The notes: a model not told the origin generated them from the sequence alone. DNA of 64,000 nt from Luteimonas sp. MC1825 (GCF_014764385.1 NZ_CP061714.1:310001-374000); one strand, 5' to 3'; counted from the first letter of the stretch, positions 24,775 to 36,246 are shown. Made by a program: numbers and translations.

Positions 24775-27108
24775 ATGTCCGACAAGCCCGTCGATCCCGC
24801 GCCCCTGAGCCTGTCCGACCACAGCGGCAGCTTCGAGCAGGCGGCACTCGACTACCACCGCGTGCTGCCCGCCGGCAAGATCAAGGTGGTCGCCACCAAG
24901 CCCATGGTCACCCAGCGCGACCTGGCGCTGGCGTACTCGCCGGGCGTGGCGCATGCCTGCGAGGCGATCGTCGCCGACCCGCGCGAAGCCAGCACGCTGA
25001 CCGCGCGCGGCAACCTGGTGGCGGTGATCACCAACGGCACCGCGGTGCTGGGGCTCGGCGACATCGGCCCGCTGGCCGGCAAGCCGGTGATGGAAGGCAA
25101 GGGCGTGCTGTTCCAGAAGTTCGCCGGCATCGACGTGTTCGACATCGAACTCGACGAGCGCGACCCCGACAAGCTGGTCGAGATCATCGCGGCGATGGAG
25201 CCGACGTTCGGCGGCATCAACCTCGAGGACATCAAGGCGCCGGAGTGCTTCATCGTGGAGCGCAAGCTGCGCGAGCGGATGAAGATCCCGGTGTTCCACG
25301 ACGACCAGCATGGCACCGCGATCATCGTCGGCGCCGCGGTCACCAACGCGCTGGAAGTGGCCGGCAAGCGCATCGAGGACGTCCGCCTGGCGACCGCCGG
25401 CGCCGGCGCCGCGGGCATCGCCTGCCTGGACATGCTGGTCGCGCTGGGCATGAAGCCGGAAAACATCCTGGCCGTGGACCGCGACGGGGTGCTGTATACC
25501 GGGCGCGGCAACATGGACCCGGACAAGCAGCGCTACGCGCGCGACACCGACAAGCGTTCGCTCGACGACATCATCGAAGGCGTCGACATCTTCCTCGGCC
25601 TGTCCGCCGGCGGCGTGCTCAAGCCCGGGATGGTGGCGAAGATGGCCCCGCGCCCGATCATCCTCGCGCTGGCCAACCCCTACCCGGAGATCCTGCCGGA
25701 AGCCGCGAAGGCCGTGCGTCCGGATTGCATCATCGCCACCGGCCGCTCCGACTACCCGAACCAGGTCAACAACGCACTCTGCTTCCCGTACATCTTCCGC
25801 GGCGCGCTCGACGTGGGCGCCACCGGCATCAACGAAGAGATGAAGCTGGCCTGCGTGCGCGCGATCGCGCAGCTGGCGAAGATGGAATCCTCCGACCTCG
25901 GCGCGGCCTACGGCGGCGAGATGCCGGTGTTCGGCGAGGAGTACATCATCCCGCGGCCGTTCGACCCGCGCCTGCTGACCATGCTGGCGCCGTGCGTTGC
26001 GAAGGCCGCGATGGACTCCGGCGTGGCCACCCGCCCGATCGAGGACATGGACGCCTACCGCGAGAAGCTGGGGCAGTTCATCCACCGCTCCGGGCTGATG
26101 ATGAAGCCGGTGTACGAGCGCGCCCGTGCCAACCTGCAGCGCATCGTCTACGCCGAGGGCGAAGAGGAAACCGTGCTGCGCGCGGTGCAGACCGTGGTCG
26201 ACGAGGGGCTGGCGCGGCCGATCCTGATCGGCCGGCCGGACGTGATCGACACCCGCATCAAGCGCCTCGGCCTGCGCCTGCGCGTCGGGGTGGATTTCGA
26301 CCTCACCAACATCAACGACGACCCGCGCTTCGGCGACTACTGGCGCCAGTACCACGCGCTCACCGAGCGCCGCGGCGTGACCCCGGACGCGGCCAAGAAC
26401 CTGGTGCGCTCGCGGCCGACCCTGATTGCCGCGCTGATGGTGCAGCGTGGCGAGGCGGACGGGCTGATTTCCGGCCTGGTCGGCCGTTACCACAAGAAAC
26501 TCGGGTACATCCGCAGCGTGTTCGGCCTGGATCCGGGCGTCAGCAGCACTTCGGCGATGACCGGCGTGATCAACGATGCCGGCGTGTGGTTCTTCCTCGA
26601 CACCCACGTGCAGGTCGACCCCACCGCCGAGCAGATCGCCGAAGCGACGCTGCAGGGCGCCTACCGCCTGAAGCTGTTCGGCATCGAGCCGAGCATCGCG
26701 CTGCTGTCGCATTCCAACTACGGCAGCCACGACAACCCGAGCGCGGCCAAGATGCGCCGCGTGCGCGAGATCCTCGCGCGCCGCGCGCCGCGGCTGAACA
26801 TCGACGGCGAGATGCAGGCCGATACCGCCTGGGACAGCCTGCTGCGCGAGCGCCTGTTCCCCAACACCACGCTCAAGGGCCGCGCCAACCTGTTCGTGCT
26901 GCCCAACATCGACGCCGCCAGCATCGCCTACAACCTGGTGCGGGTGATGACCGACGGCGTGGCGATCGGTCCGATCCTGATGGGCGTGGACCACCCGGCG
27001 CACGTGCTCACCTCCACCAGTACGCCGCGGCGCCTGGTCAACATGACCGCGATCACCGCGGTCGAGGCACAGATCCGCGCGCTGCAGCGCGCCGGCGCGG
27101 ACGACTGA
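24775..27108 (+). CDS. maeB: NADP-dependent malic enzyme with C-terminal phosphotransacetylase domain
   Basis: A 777-residue enzyme that decarboxylates malate to pyruvate with NADP reduction. Residues 1-430 are the malic enzyme part ([73 protein letters not shown]); residues 440-777 are a phosphotransacetylase-like domain that in MaeB proteins is regulatory (responding to acetyl-CoA) and not catalytic. ATG 24775 fits homologues; ATG 24748 would lie almost on the promoter. The TGA is part of a perfect 20-base palindrome shared with the stop of the convergent response regulator gene. Confidence 0.95.
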   Translation: MSDKPVDPAPLSLSDHSGSFEQAALDYHRVLPAGKIKVVATKPMVTQRDLALAYSPGVAHACEAIVADPREASTLTARGNLVAVITNGTAVLGLGDIGPLAGKPVMEGKGVLFQKFAGIDVFDIELDERDPDKLVEIIAAMEPTFGGINLEDIKAPECFIVERKLRERMKIPVFHDDQHGTAIIVGAAVTNALEVAGKRIEDVRLATAGAGAAGIACLDMLVALGMKPENILAVDRDGVLYTGRGNMDPDKQRYARDTDKRSLDDIIEGVDIFLGLSAGGVLKPGMVAKMAPRPIILALANPYPEILPEAAKAVRPDCIIATGRSDYPNQVNNALCFPYIFRGALDVGATGINEEMKLACVRAIAQLAKMESSDLGAAYGGEMPVFGEEYIIPRPFDPRLLTMLAPCVAKAAMDSGVATRPIEDMDAYREKLGQFIHRSGLMMKPVYERARANLQRIVYAEGEEETVLRAVQTVVDEGLARPILIGRPDVIDTRIKRLGLRLRVGVDFDLTNINDDPRFGDYWRQYHALTERRGVTPDAAKNLVRSRPTLIAALMVQRGEADGLISGLVGRYHKKLGYIRSVFGLDPGVSSTSAMTGVINDAGVWFFLDTHVQVDPTAEQIAEATLQGAYRLKLFGIEPSIALLSHSNYGSHDNPSAAKMRRVREILARRAPRLNIDGEMQADTAWDSLLRERLFPNTTLKGRANLFVLPNIDAASIAYNLVRVMTDGVAIGPILMGVDHPAHVLTSTSTPRRLVNMTAITAVEAQIRALQRAGADD

Positions 27109-27124
27109 CCGCCGCGGCGGTCAG
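27105..27124. terminator. Perfect palindrome spanning both convergent stop codons
   Basis: CTGACCGCCGCGGCGGTCAG is a perfect 20-base palindrome in which each arm contains the TGA of one gene (maeB on plus, the receiver gene on minus). As RNA it would form a GC-rich hairpin on either strand; there is no T tract, so it is better called a possible bidirectional terminator or end-stabiliser. Confidence 0.45.
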
Positions 27125-27477
27125 TGCGGCAGCAGTTCGCGCACCAGCGCCGGCAGGCGCGCCAGGTCGTCCTTGAGCAGGACGCCGTCGGCGACGGGAA
27201 GCACCTCGTCGCCGGCCAGCGCGCCGGTCATGAACACGAAGCGGGCCTGTGGCGCGTGCGCCAGCACCAGCGCGCGCGCCTCGCGGCCGGAATAGCCGGG
27301 CAGGTTGACGTCGCAGACCACCAGGTGCGGGTCGAAGCCGGCCAGCGCCTCGCGCAGCGCATCCTCGCGGTACAGCCGGCAGCACTCCACCAGGATGCCC
27401 GCCTCGCGCAGCGTCAGCTCGGTGAGCTCGGCGTCGTCGTGGCAGTCGTCGACAATCAGCACGCGGATCACGGCCAT
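27121..27477 (-). CDS. Stand-alone response regulator receiver
   Basis: A 118-residue single receiver domain with no output domain. The phosphorylation site is Asp56 (HLVVCDVNLPGYSG), the acidic pocket is Asp10/Asp11 (LIVDDCHDD), and Lys lies in VLLKDDLARL. It can take phosphate from a kinase and act by protein contact. Third gene of the minus-strand operon, five bases after the second receiver gene. Partner proteins are not evident in the window. Confidence 0.9.
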   Translation of the reverse strand: MAVIRVLIVDDCHDDAELTELTLREAGILVECCRLYREDALREALAGFDPHLVVCDVNLPGYSGREARALVLAHAPQARFVFMTGALAGDEVLPVADGVLLKDDLARLPALVRELLPH

Positions 27478-27482
27478 GGCGC

Positions 27483-27919
27483 TCAAGGGTCGGTCGGAGC
27501 CTCGTTGAGGACGGCCCAGAATCGCCCGAGCGTCTTCACCGCCTCGAAGAACTGGTCCACGTCGACCGGCTTGACCACGTAGGCGTTGACGCCCAGGTCC
27601 CAGCTGCGGGCGAGGTCGTTTTCCTCGCGCGACGACGACAGGATCACCACCGGCAGGCGCTTGAGCGTTTCGTGTTCGCGCAGCTGGTTGAGCACTTCCA
27701 GGCCGTCCATGCGCGGCATCTTGATGTCGAGCAGCAGCACCGCGGGGTCGCCTTCGGGGCGGTTGGCGTACTTGCCGCGGCGGAACAGGTAGTCCAGTGC
27801 CTCCACGCCATCCTCGACATGGACGATGGGATTGACCAGGTGCGCATCGCGCAGCGCATCGATGGCCATCTCGGCGTCGTGCGGGCTGTCTTCGGCAAGC
27901 AGGATGGTGCGGATCGCGG

Positions 27920-27923
<4 letters not shown>
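27483..27923 (-). CDS. Stand-alone response regulator receiver (Rcp1-like)
   Basis: A 146-residue receiver domain of the phytochrome-associated Rcp1 type. It contains ILLAEDSPHDAEMAIDAL, the insertion LDYLFRRGKYANRPEGDP that marks this subgroup, phosphoacceptor Asp66 (VLLLDIKMPRMDG), SSSREENDL and Lys in NAYVVKPVDVDQFFEAV. Rcp1-like receivers normally receive phosphate from a phytochrome or PAS-type histidine kinase. Its ATG overlaps the kinase stop by four bases (27920-27923), so it is translated with the kinase. Confidence 0.92.
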
Positions 27924-29719
<1,796 letters not shown>

Positions 29720-29757
29720 CGCGGCGGATGATGCTGGATGGCGGCGGTGCTGGCAAA

Positions 29758-29779
29758 CAGCCGCCCCCGGGGGCGGCTG
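29758..29779. promoter_or_regulatory. Perfect 22-base palindrome in the aceE/kinase divergent promoter region
   Basis: The arms CAGCCGCCCCC and GGGGGCGGCTG (29758-29768 and 29769-29779) are exactly complementary with no gap. The palindrome ends one base before the aceE -10 box, so a bound protein would cover the promoter. It may equally fold in the minus-strand DNA upstream of the kinase. Which protein binds, if any, is unknown. Confidence 0.5.
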
Positions 29780-29780
29780 G

Positions 29781-29786
29781 TAGAAT
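29781..29786 (+). promoter_or_regulatory. -10 box (TAGAAT) of aceE
   Basis: TAGAAT 55 bases before the aceE ATG and directly after the 22-base palindrome. No standard -35 hexamer is visible, as the palindrome occupies that position, which suggests dependence on an activator or an unusual promoter. Confidence 0.5.
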
Positions 29787-29841
29787 CGACCACTCTCGAC
29801 CCTCGAACCAGCATGGCCGACGCGCCGTGGCGGAGCACACA

Positions 29842-32532
29842 ATGAACTGGCTCAACGACGTCCTGCACAACGATCCCGATCCCGCGGAAGCACGCGAGTG
29901 GATGGAGTCGCTCAAGGCGGTGATCGACGCGGACGGCCCGGGGCGCGCGCACCAGCTCCTGGAAGGCATGGTCGAGCTCACGCGCCGCGCCGGCAGCCAC
30001 CTGCCGTTCTCGCCGACCACCGAGTACATCAACACCATCCCGCCGCACCTCGAGCCGCAGATCCCCGGCGACCAGACGCTGGAATGGCGGATCCGCTCGA
30101 TCGTGCGCTGGAACGCGATGGCGATGGTGGTGCGCGCCAACCGCAAGCCCGGCGACCTCGGCGGCCACATCGCCAGCTTCGCCTCCGGCGCCACGCTGTA
30201 CGACGTCGGCTTCAACCATTTCTGGCGCGCGCCCTCGGCCGACCATCCGGGCGACCTGCTCTACATCCAGGGCCACAGTTCGCCGGGCGTGTATGCGCGC
30301 GCGTTCCTCGAGGGCCGGATCAGCGAGTCGCAGCTGGACAACTTCCGCATGGAGGTCGACGGGCGCGGCATCTCGTCCTACCCGCACCCGTGGCTGATGC
30401 CCGACTTCTGGCAGACGCCGACGGTGTCGATGGGCCTGGGTCCGATCGCCGCCATCTACCAGGCGCGCAACTGGAAGTACCTGGAAGCGCGCGGCCTGAT
30501 GCCGAAGTCCGACCGCAAGGTCTGGTGCTTCCTCGGCGACGGCGAGACCGACGAGCCGGAAAGCCTGGGCGCGATCTCGATCGCCGGCCGCGAGGGCCTC
30601 GACAACCTGGTGTTCGTGGTCAACTGCAACCTGCAGCGCCTGGACGGCCCGGTACGCGGCAACGGCAAGATCATCCAGGAGCTGGAAGGCAACTTCCGCG
30701 GCGCCGGCTGGAACGTGGTCAAGGCGATCTGGGGCAGCTACTGGGATCCGCTCCTCGCGCGCGACGGCCAGGGCACGCTGCGCAAGCTGATGATGGAAAC
30801 CGTCGACGGCGAGTACCAGAACTGCAAGGCCTTCGGCGGCAAGTACACGCGCGACAACTTCTTCGGCAAGTATCCGGAAACGGCGGCGATGGTGGCCAGC
30901 CTGTCCGACGACGACATCTGGCGCCTCAACCGCGGCGGCCACGACCCGCACAAGGTGTATGCCGCGTACCGCAACGCCATGGAAACCAAGGGACTGCCCA
31001 CGGTGATCCTGGCCAAGACGGTCAAGGGCTACGGCATGGGCAGCGCCGGCGAGGCGCTCAATCCCACGCACCAGACCAAGAAGCTCGACGACGACGCCGT
31101 GCGCGCGTTCCGCGACCGCTTCAAGATCCCGGTGGGCGACGACCAGCTGAAGGACGGCGCGGTGCCGTTCTACCACCCGGGCGAGAAGTCCGACGAAGTG
31201 CAGTACATGCTCGAGCGCCGCGCCGCGCTCGGTGGCCACCTGCCGCAGCGCCGCCGCAAGAGCACGCAGACGCTGGTTGCGCCGAAGGTCGAGGTGTTCG
31301 AGCGCCTGCTCAAGGACACCGGCGAACGCGAGATCAGCACCACCATGGCGTTCGTGCAGTCGCTGGCCATCATCCTGCGCGACAAGGAGGTCGGCCCGCG
31401 CGTCGTGCCGATCGTCTGCGACGAGGCGCGCACCTTCGGCATGGAAGGCCTGTTCCGCCAGATCGGCATCTACGCGCCGGATGGCCAGAAGTACAAGCCG
31501 GTGGATCGTGACCAGCTGATGTACTACCGCGAGGACGCCACCGGCCAGGTGCTGCAGGAAGGCATCTCCGAGGCCGGCGCGTTCGCCTCGTGGATGGCCT
31601 CGGCGACCAGCTACAGCACCAACGACCTGCCGATGCTGCCGTTCTACATCTACTACTCGATGTTCGGCTTCCAGCGCATCGGCGATGCGGCGTGGCAGGC
31701 GGCGGACATGCGTGCGCGCGGCTTCCTGCTCGGCGCCACCGCGGGGCGCACCACGCTCAACGGCGAAGGCCTGCAGCACGAGGACGGCCACAGCCACCTG
31801 CTGGCGGGTGCCATCCCCAACTGCCGCGCCTACGACCCCACGTTCGCCGGCGAGGTGGCGGTGATCCTGCAGCGTGGCATGCAGCGCATGCTCGACGAGC
31901 AGCAGGACGAGTACTGGTACCTCACGCTGATGAACGAGAACTACGTCCATCCGGCGCTGCCCGAGGGCGCGGCGGAGGGCGTGATCCGGGGCATGTACCT
32001 GCTCAAGGACGCCGGCAAGGCGAAGAAGGGCGAGCTGCGCGTGCAGCTGCTGGGTTCGGGGACCATCCTGCGCGAGGCAATCGCGGCGGCGGAGCTGCTG
32101 GACAAGGACTTCGGCGTCACCGCCGACATCTGGTCGTGCCCGAGCTTCACCGAGCTGCGCCGCGACGGGTTCGACGTCGAGCGCTGGAACCGGCTCAATC
32201 CCGAGGCCAAGGCGCCGCGCAAGGCGTACGTCACCACGCTGCTCGAGGGCCGACAGGGCCCGGCGATCGCCGCGACCGACTACGTGCGTGCGTTCCCCGA
32301 CCAGATCCGCGCCTTCGTGCCGATGCACTACACGGTGCTCGGCACCGACGGCTTCGGCCGCTCCGACACGCGCGCCAACCTGCGCCGGCATTTCGAGGTC
32401 GACCGCTTCCACATCGCCCACGCCGCGATCGCGGCGCTGGCGGCGGACGGCAAGATGACCCCGAAGGACGTCTCACGCGCGATCAAGCAGTACAAGATCG
32501 CCGTGGACACACCGAACCCGCTGCTGGCCTGA
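29842..32532 (+). CDS. aceE: Pyruvate dehydrogenase E1 component, homodimeric type
   Basis: This 896-residue thiamine-diphosphate enzyme decarboxylates pyruvate and passes the acetyl group to the lipoyl arm of AceF. The length matches E. coli AceE (887). The ThDP motif is FLGDGETDEPESLG with NCNLQRLDGPVRGNGK; other conserved parts are EYINTIPPHLEPQIPGD, LNGEGLQHEDGHSH and SCPSFTELRRDGFDVERWN. GGAG precedes ATG 29842; an in-frame GTG 15 bases earlier is possible. Unlike in E. coli, aceE is 20 kb from aceF-lpdA. A strong hairpin terminator follows at 32588. Confidence 0.97.
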   Translation: MNWLNDVLHNDPDPAEAREWMESLKAVIDADGPGRAHQLLEGMVELTRRAGSHLPFSPTTEYINTIPPHLEPQIPGDQTLEWRIRSIVRWNAMAMVVRANRKPGDLGGHIASFASGATLYDVGFNHFWRAPSADHPGDLLYIQGHSSPGVYARAFLEGRISESQLDNFRMEVDGRGISSYPHPWLMPDFWQTPTVSMGLGPIAAIYQARNWKYLEARGLMPKSDRKVWCFLGDGETDEPESLGAISIAGREGLDNLVFVVNCNLQRLDGPVRGNGKIIQELEGNFRGAGWNVVKAIWGSYWDPLLARDGQGTLRKLMMETVDGEYQNCKAFGGKYTRDNFFGKYPETAAMVASLSDDDIWRLNRGGHDPHKVYAAYRNAMETKGLPTVILAKTVKGYGMGSAGEALNPTHQTKKLDDDAVRAFRDRFKIPVGDDQLKDGAVPFYHPGEKSDEVQYMLERRAALGGHLPQRRRKSTQTLVAPKVEVFERLLKDTGEREISTTMAFVQSLAIILRDKEVGPRVVPIVCDEARTFGMEGLFRQIGIYAPDGQKYKPVDRDQLMYYREDATGQVLQEGISEAGAFASWMASATSYSTNDLPMLPFYIYYSMFGFQRIGDAAWQAADMRARGFLLGATAGRTTLNGEGLQHEDGHSHLLAGAIPNCRAYDPTFAGEVAVILQRGMQRMLDEQQDEYWYLTLMNENYVHPALPEGAAEGVIRGMYLLKDAGKAKKGELRVQLLGSGTILREAIAAAELLDKDFGVTADIWSCPSFTELRRDGFDVERWNRLNPEAKAPRKAYVTTLLEGRQGPAIAATDYVRAFPDQIRAFVPMHYTVLGTDGFGRSDTRANLRRHFEVDRFHIAHAAIAALAADGKMTPKDVSRAIKQYKIAVDTPNPLLA

Positions 32533-32587
32533 CGGCCCGCGCTGCCGGCACGTCCGCCGTTACGGGGCGACTGGCCGGTTCCAGAAA

Positions 32588-32617
32588 CAGGAAGGCGCGC
32601 CTGGGCGCGCCTTCCTG
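32588..32617. terminator. Intrinsic terminator between aceE and the collagen-like gene
   Basis: A perfect 14-base-pair stem (CAGGAAGGCGCGCC / GGCGCGCCTTCCTG) is followed on the plus strand by TCTTTA. It lies between convergent genes and probably ends aceE transcripts; AAA on the other side may serve the minus strand. Confidence 0.75.
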
Positions 32618-32635
32618 TCTTTACCTGGCAGTCGG

Positions 32636-34009
32636 TTATTCCGCCAGCTTGGCCCCGTCCACGTTCCACCTCGTCACGGCCTGGTTGGCGGACGCCGCGG
32701 CTGGCGCGGTGCCGTTCTGCGCGCAGGCCATCCAGAATGTGACGTTCTGCGACGAGAAGTTGCGGACATTGGTGGCGATCACCACCCAATCGCGCGCAGT
32801 GCCGCCGACGCCGCTGGTGTTGACGTAGATGCCGTCGACGTTCGAGAGGTCGAAGCTCGAGCCCCCGTGGTTGGCGACATACATGCCGCCATTGAAGGCG
32901 ATCTCGTTGCTGGCGCACTGTGCAACGCCGCGGCGCAGCTCGCGTGCCGGGATAGTGATGGTGCTGGTGACGAAGCGCATGTTCGACAGGCCGGCGGCAC
33001 CGACCGGACCCTGCGGGCCCATCGGCCCAACCGGACCAGCCGGACCCGTTGCGCCCGTGGCGCCGATGGTGCCCGGAAGTCCCTGCACACCCGGCGCACC
33101 TGCGACACCTTGCGGACCGGTTGCGCCGTCCTGGCCGTTCTGGCCGGGCAGCCCGCGTTCGCCCTGCGGCCCGGCGATGCCGGCGACACCCTGCGGCCCG
33201 GTCGCGCCGTCCACGCCGCGTTCGCCCTGCGCACCGGTCGCGCCGGTGGCGCCATCGGAGCCGCGCTCGCCCTGCGCGCCCGTCGCGCCTGTCGCTCCGT
33301 CAAGGCCCCGCTCACCTTGCGCACCGGCCGGCCCGGCATCACCCTGCTGGCCAGTCGCACCGGTTGCACCCGTCGCGCCGTCCACGCCGCGCTCGCCCTG
33401 GGGACCTGCGATGCCTGCGACACCCTGGGCACCCGTTTCGCCCTGCGGGCCGGACAAGCCGCGTTCGCCCTGCGCACCCGCCGGGCCCGTTGCACCGTCC
33501 TGGCCGGGAAGTCCGGGCTGTCCCGGCGCACCTGCGTCGCCGGCCGCACCCTGCGGGCCCTGCGGGCCCGTCGCGCCCGCGGCGCCGGCAGTGCCCTGGG
33601 CGCCGGCCGGACCGCGTGCGCCGTCCTGGCCGGTCGCGCCCCGCGGGCCGACCGCGCCGATGGTCAGGCCGTAGTCGGACTGGGTGACACCGTTGTTGGT
33701 GAAGTGCTCGATGGTCAGCATGTAGTCGCCCGCGGGCGGCAGGCCACCGGGCAGGGTGCAGGTCATCATCGTCAGCCCGTCCGGCCCGCGCGAGCGCATG
33801 CAGTGGCGGGTGATGTCGCCCACGTCGCCGAGGGTGATGCGCGAACGCGCCACCGACTGCTGAAGGTTCTCGCCCAGGACGACGAAGGCGTCCAGGTCGT
33901 CCATCACCACCACGGATACGATCCGCGGGTCCTGCGCCAGTGCGGCGGTCGAGGCCAAGGCGAAGGTGACGGCCGCTGCCAGCGCCTTCCGGTTTCCAAT
34001 GATGTTCAT
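32636..34009 (-). CDS. Secreted collagen-like (Gly-X-Y repeat) protein
   Basis: A 457-residue exported protein: signal peptide to about residue 26 (AAAVTFALASTAALA), a beta-rich N-terminal domain with the look of an IPT/TIG fold (IVSVVVMDDLDAFVVLGENL to MLTIEHFTNNG), then 74 uninterrupted Gly-X-Y triplets from about residue 116 to 338, rich in GAT, GPQ, GER and GPA, and a globular C-terminal domain of about 118 residues ending in RWNVDGAKLAE. The triplet region should form a trimeric collagen helix; bacterial examples act in surface adhesion or as spacers. No LPXTG or outer-membrane anchor is seen. GGGGAGC precedes ATG 34009. Confidence 0.9.
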   Translation of the reverse strand: MNIIGNRKALAAAVTFALASTAALAQDPRIVSVVVMDDLDAFVVLGENLQQSVARSRITLGDVGDITRHCMRSRGPDGLTMMTCTLPGGLPPAGDYMLTIEHFTNNGVTQSDYGLTIGAVGPRGATGQDGARGPAGAQGTAGAAGATGPQGPQGAAGDAGAPGQPGLPGQDGATGPAGAQGERGLSGPQGETGAQGVAGIAGPQGERGVDGATGATGATGQQGDAGPAGAQGERGLDGATGATGAQGERGSDGATGATGAQGERGVDGATGPQGVAGIAGPQGERGLPGQNGQDGATGPQGVAGAPGVQGLPGTIGATGATGPAGPVGPMGPQGPVGAAGLSNMRFVTSTITIPARELRRGVAQCASNEIAFNGGMYVANHGGSSFDLSNVDGIYVNTSGVGGTARDWVVIATNVRNFSSQNVTFWMACAQNGTAPAAASANQAVTRWNVDGAKLAE

Positions 34010-34229
34010 CAAGCTGCTCCCCTGTCGTCATCGCGCCCCGGGCCCCCGCCCGACGCATCGCCAAACCGGGAAGCAATTCGCATGCCAAGTGTGACCAGCT
34101 GCTCAGTTGATGGGAGGTCTGGCCTGGAACAGGTCGAGCACCGCGAACTGTCTGCCACGCAGGCCGGATTCGAGGCGCGCGTGTTCTCCGACGAGCGCAT
34201 CGCCGTTCTCTGGCTGCGTTACGGAAGTC

Positions 34230-34253
34230 CGCCGGCGGCCCGCGCTGCCGGCG
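34230..34253 (-). terminator. Stem-loop after the acetyl-CoA hydrolase gene
   Basis: CGCCGGC and GCCGGCG pair around a ten-base loop, nine bases downstream of the minus-strand stop. No T tract follows, so termination strength is uncertain. The rest of the 34010-34261 gap shows only the ribosome site of the collagen-like gene. Confidence 0.35.
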
Positions 34254-34261
34254 ATGCGCGC

Positions 34262-35782
34262 TCAGGCGTCGGTGCGCCGCATGCTGCCGGTTTCGACCAG
34301 CCGCTGGTGCCACGACAGCGCCTCGCCCAGCAGGTGCGGGGTGTGCTTGCCGTGGCTGTCGCGGCAGGCGCGGTCGAAGTAGTCCTGCAGCATCGGCCGG
34401 TAGTCCGGGTGTGCGCAGCGCTCGATCACCAGCCGCGCGCGCTGCTTGGGCGACAGCCCGCGCAGGTCGGCCAGGCCCTGCTCGGTGACCACCACCATGG
34501 TGTCGTGCTCGGTGTGGTCGACGTGGCTGGCCATCGGCACGATGCTGGAGATGCGCCCCCCCTTGGCGGTGCTCGCCGACATGAAGACCGACAGGTAGGC
34601 GTTGCGCGCGAAGTCGCCGCTGCCACCGATGCCGTTCATGATGCTGGTGCCGGCGACATGCGTGGAGTTGACGTTGCCGTACAGGTCGGCTTCGAGCATG
34701 CCGTTCATGGCGATGCAGCCGAGCCGCCGGATCAGTTCCGGGTGGTTGGACATTTCCTGCGGCCGCAGCACGATGTGCTTGCGGTAGAAATCGACATTGC
34801 GCTTGAACTCCGCGGTGCCCGCCGGGCTGAGCGAGAACGAGGTCGCCGACACCATCGACAGCACGCCTTCGCTGACGAGCTCGAGCATGCCGTCCTGCAC
34901 CACCTCCGTAAACGCCGACAGGCCCTTGTAGCCGCCCTTGGCGAGCGCGGAGAGCACCGCGTTGGTGACGTTGCCGATGCCCGACTGCAGCGGCAGCAGC
35001 TGGCTGGTCAGGCGACCCCGCTCGATCTCGTGGGCGAAGAACTCCAGCAGGTGGCCGGCGATCTGCTCCGATGCCGCGTCCGGTGGCGCGAAGGCGCCGA
35101 TGCGGTCCGGAGCGTCGGTTTCCACCACGGCCACGACCTTGTCCAGGTCGACGCGCAGGTGCGGCTCGCCGATGCGGTCGGCGGGCGCCAGCAGCGGGAT
35201 CGGCTTGCGATGGGGTGGCAGCGCCGTGCCGTAGTAGATGTCGTGCATGCCGTCCATCTCCGACGGCTGCCAGCGGTTCACCTCGATGATCACCTTGTCG
35301 GCGAGGTCGAGCCAGGTCTTGTTGTTGCCGACCGATGACGAGGGCACCAGGGTGCCGTCCGCGTTGATGGCGGTGACCTCGATCACGGCGATGTCGATGT
35401 CGCCGAAGAATCCGAACCAGGCGAACTGGGCGACGTGGCTCAGATGGATGTCGAGGTAGTCGAGGCTGCCGTCGTTGATCTGTCCGCGCACCACGGGGTC
35501 GGACTGGAAGGGCAGGCGCATCTCGATGCCGTCGACCTTGGCGAGCGCGCCGTCGAGTTCCGGCGCGGTCGACGCGCCGGTCAGGACCTTGATCTGGAAG
35601 CGCCCGCCGGCGGCGTTGGCGCGCTCGATGCGGCTGGCCAGGGCGAGCGGAACGACCTTGGGATAGCCCGCGCCGGTGAACCCGCTCATCGCCACGGTCA
35701 TGCCCGGCCCGATCATGGCCGCCGCCTCGTCGGCCGACTTCAGGCGGTCACGGAGCACGGGATTGAGGATGCGGTCGGTCAC
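34262..35782 (-). CDS. Acetyl-CoA hydrolase/transferase family protein (succinate CoA-transferase-like)
   Basis: A 506-residue class I CoA-transferase. It shows MIGPGMTVAMSGFTGAGYP in the N-terminal domain, GIGNVTNAVLSALAKGGY, the glutamate-containing AFTEVVQDGMLELV, GIGGSGDFARNAYLS and VTEQGLADLRGLSPKQRA in the C-terminal domain. Members either transfer CoA between acetate and succinate or hydrolyse acetyl-CoA; the sequence alone does not decide. It would link acetate, acetyl-CoA and the TCA cycle. Start is GTG 35782 with an upstream GGAG. Confidence 0.9.
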   Translation of the reverse strand: MTDRILNPVLRDRLKSADEAAAMIGPGMTVAMSGFTGAGYPKVVPLALASRIERANAAGGRFQIKVLTGASTAPELDGALAKVDGIEMRLPFQSDPVVRGQINDGSLDYLDIHLSHVAQFAWFGFFGDIDIAVIEVTAINADGTLVPSSSVGNNKTWLDLADKVIIEVNRWQPSEMDGMHDIYYGTALPPHRKPIPLLAPADRIGEPHLRVDLDKVVAVVETDAPDRIGAFAPPDAASEQIAGHLLEFFAHEIERGRLTSQLLPLQSGIGNVTNAVLSALAKGGYKGLSAFTEVVQDGMLELVSEGVLSMVSATSFSLSPAGTAEFKRNVDFYRKHIVLRPQEMSNHPELIRRLGCIAMNGMLEADLYGNVNSTHVAGTSIMNGIGGSGDFARNAYLSVFMSASTAKGGRISSIVPMASHVDHTEHDTMVVVTEQGLADLRGLSPKQRARLVIERCAHPDYRPMLQDYFDRACRDSHGKHTPHLLGEALSWHQRLVETGSMRRTDA

Positions 35783-35908
35783 GGCGGTGGGGCTCCTGTC
35801 TGCGCGCGCACCGCGCGAGTCCCATTCTACCGGCGACGCCCTAGTGGCCCCGGGCGCTGGCGGAATGCAGCGTTGCCGGCCACCCGGTCCCCGGCCGCGA
35901 CGGCCGTG

Positions 35909-36151
35909 TCAGGCCTCGTCGCGGAAGTAGGGCTCGACCTGGCCGTTGATCTTCATGGTCATCGGATTGCCGCGGCGGTCCAGCGCGCGGCCTACGGCAA
36001 CGCGGATCCAGCCCTCGCTGACGCAGTATTCCTCGACGTTGGTGCGCTCCTGGCCATTGAAGCGGATGCCCACGCCGCGCTGCATGGCGGCATCGTCGTG
36101 GTGCGCGCTGCGCGGGTCGTTGCTGAGGCGGTCCGGCGGGGTGTCGGTCAT
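35909..36151 (-). CDS. DUF3297 family protein
   Basis: An 80-residue small protein whose C-terminal half carries the family pattern (GIRFNGQERTNVEEYCVSEG, then RGNPMTMKINGQVEPYF). The N-terminal 25 residues are hydrophilic and rich in Asp, Ser and His. Function is unknown; the family is widespread in proteobacteria as short cytosolic proteins. It follows msrB on the same strand after 95 bases. Confidence 0.85.
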   Translation of the reverse strand: MTDTPPDRLSNDPRSAHHDDAAMQRGVGIRFNGQERTNVEEYCVSEGWIRVAVGRALDRRGNPMTMKINGQVEPYFRDEA

Positions 36152-36246
36152 GGCGTGGCGGTCCTGGTCGCGATGGTGCGCGCGGGAAGGCCGCGCGGCG
36201 GCAAAGGATACGCGCGGCGGGCGGGCCCTGCAGCCGGCCGGCGCGT

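Noticed and set aside
33000..33670. DNA tandem repeat or assembly artefact in the collagen-like gene
   Set aside because: The periodicity is that of Gly-X-Y codons; the triplets differ in order and codon use, so it is a coding repeat.
34081..34600. Plus-strand open frame starting in the 34010-34261 gap
   Set aside because: It runs antisense through the acetyl-CoA hydrolase gene with shadow-like composition and has no family resemblance or clear ribosome site.
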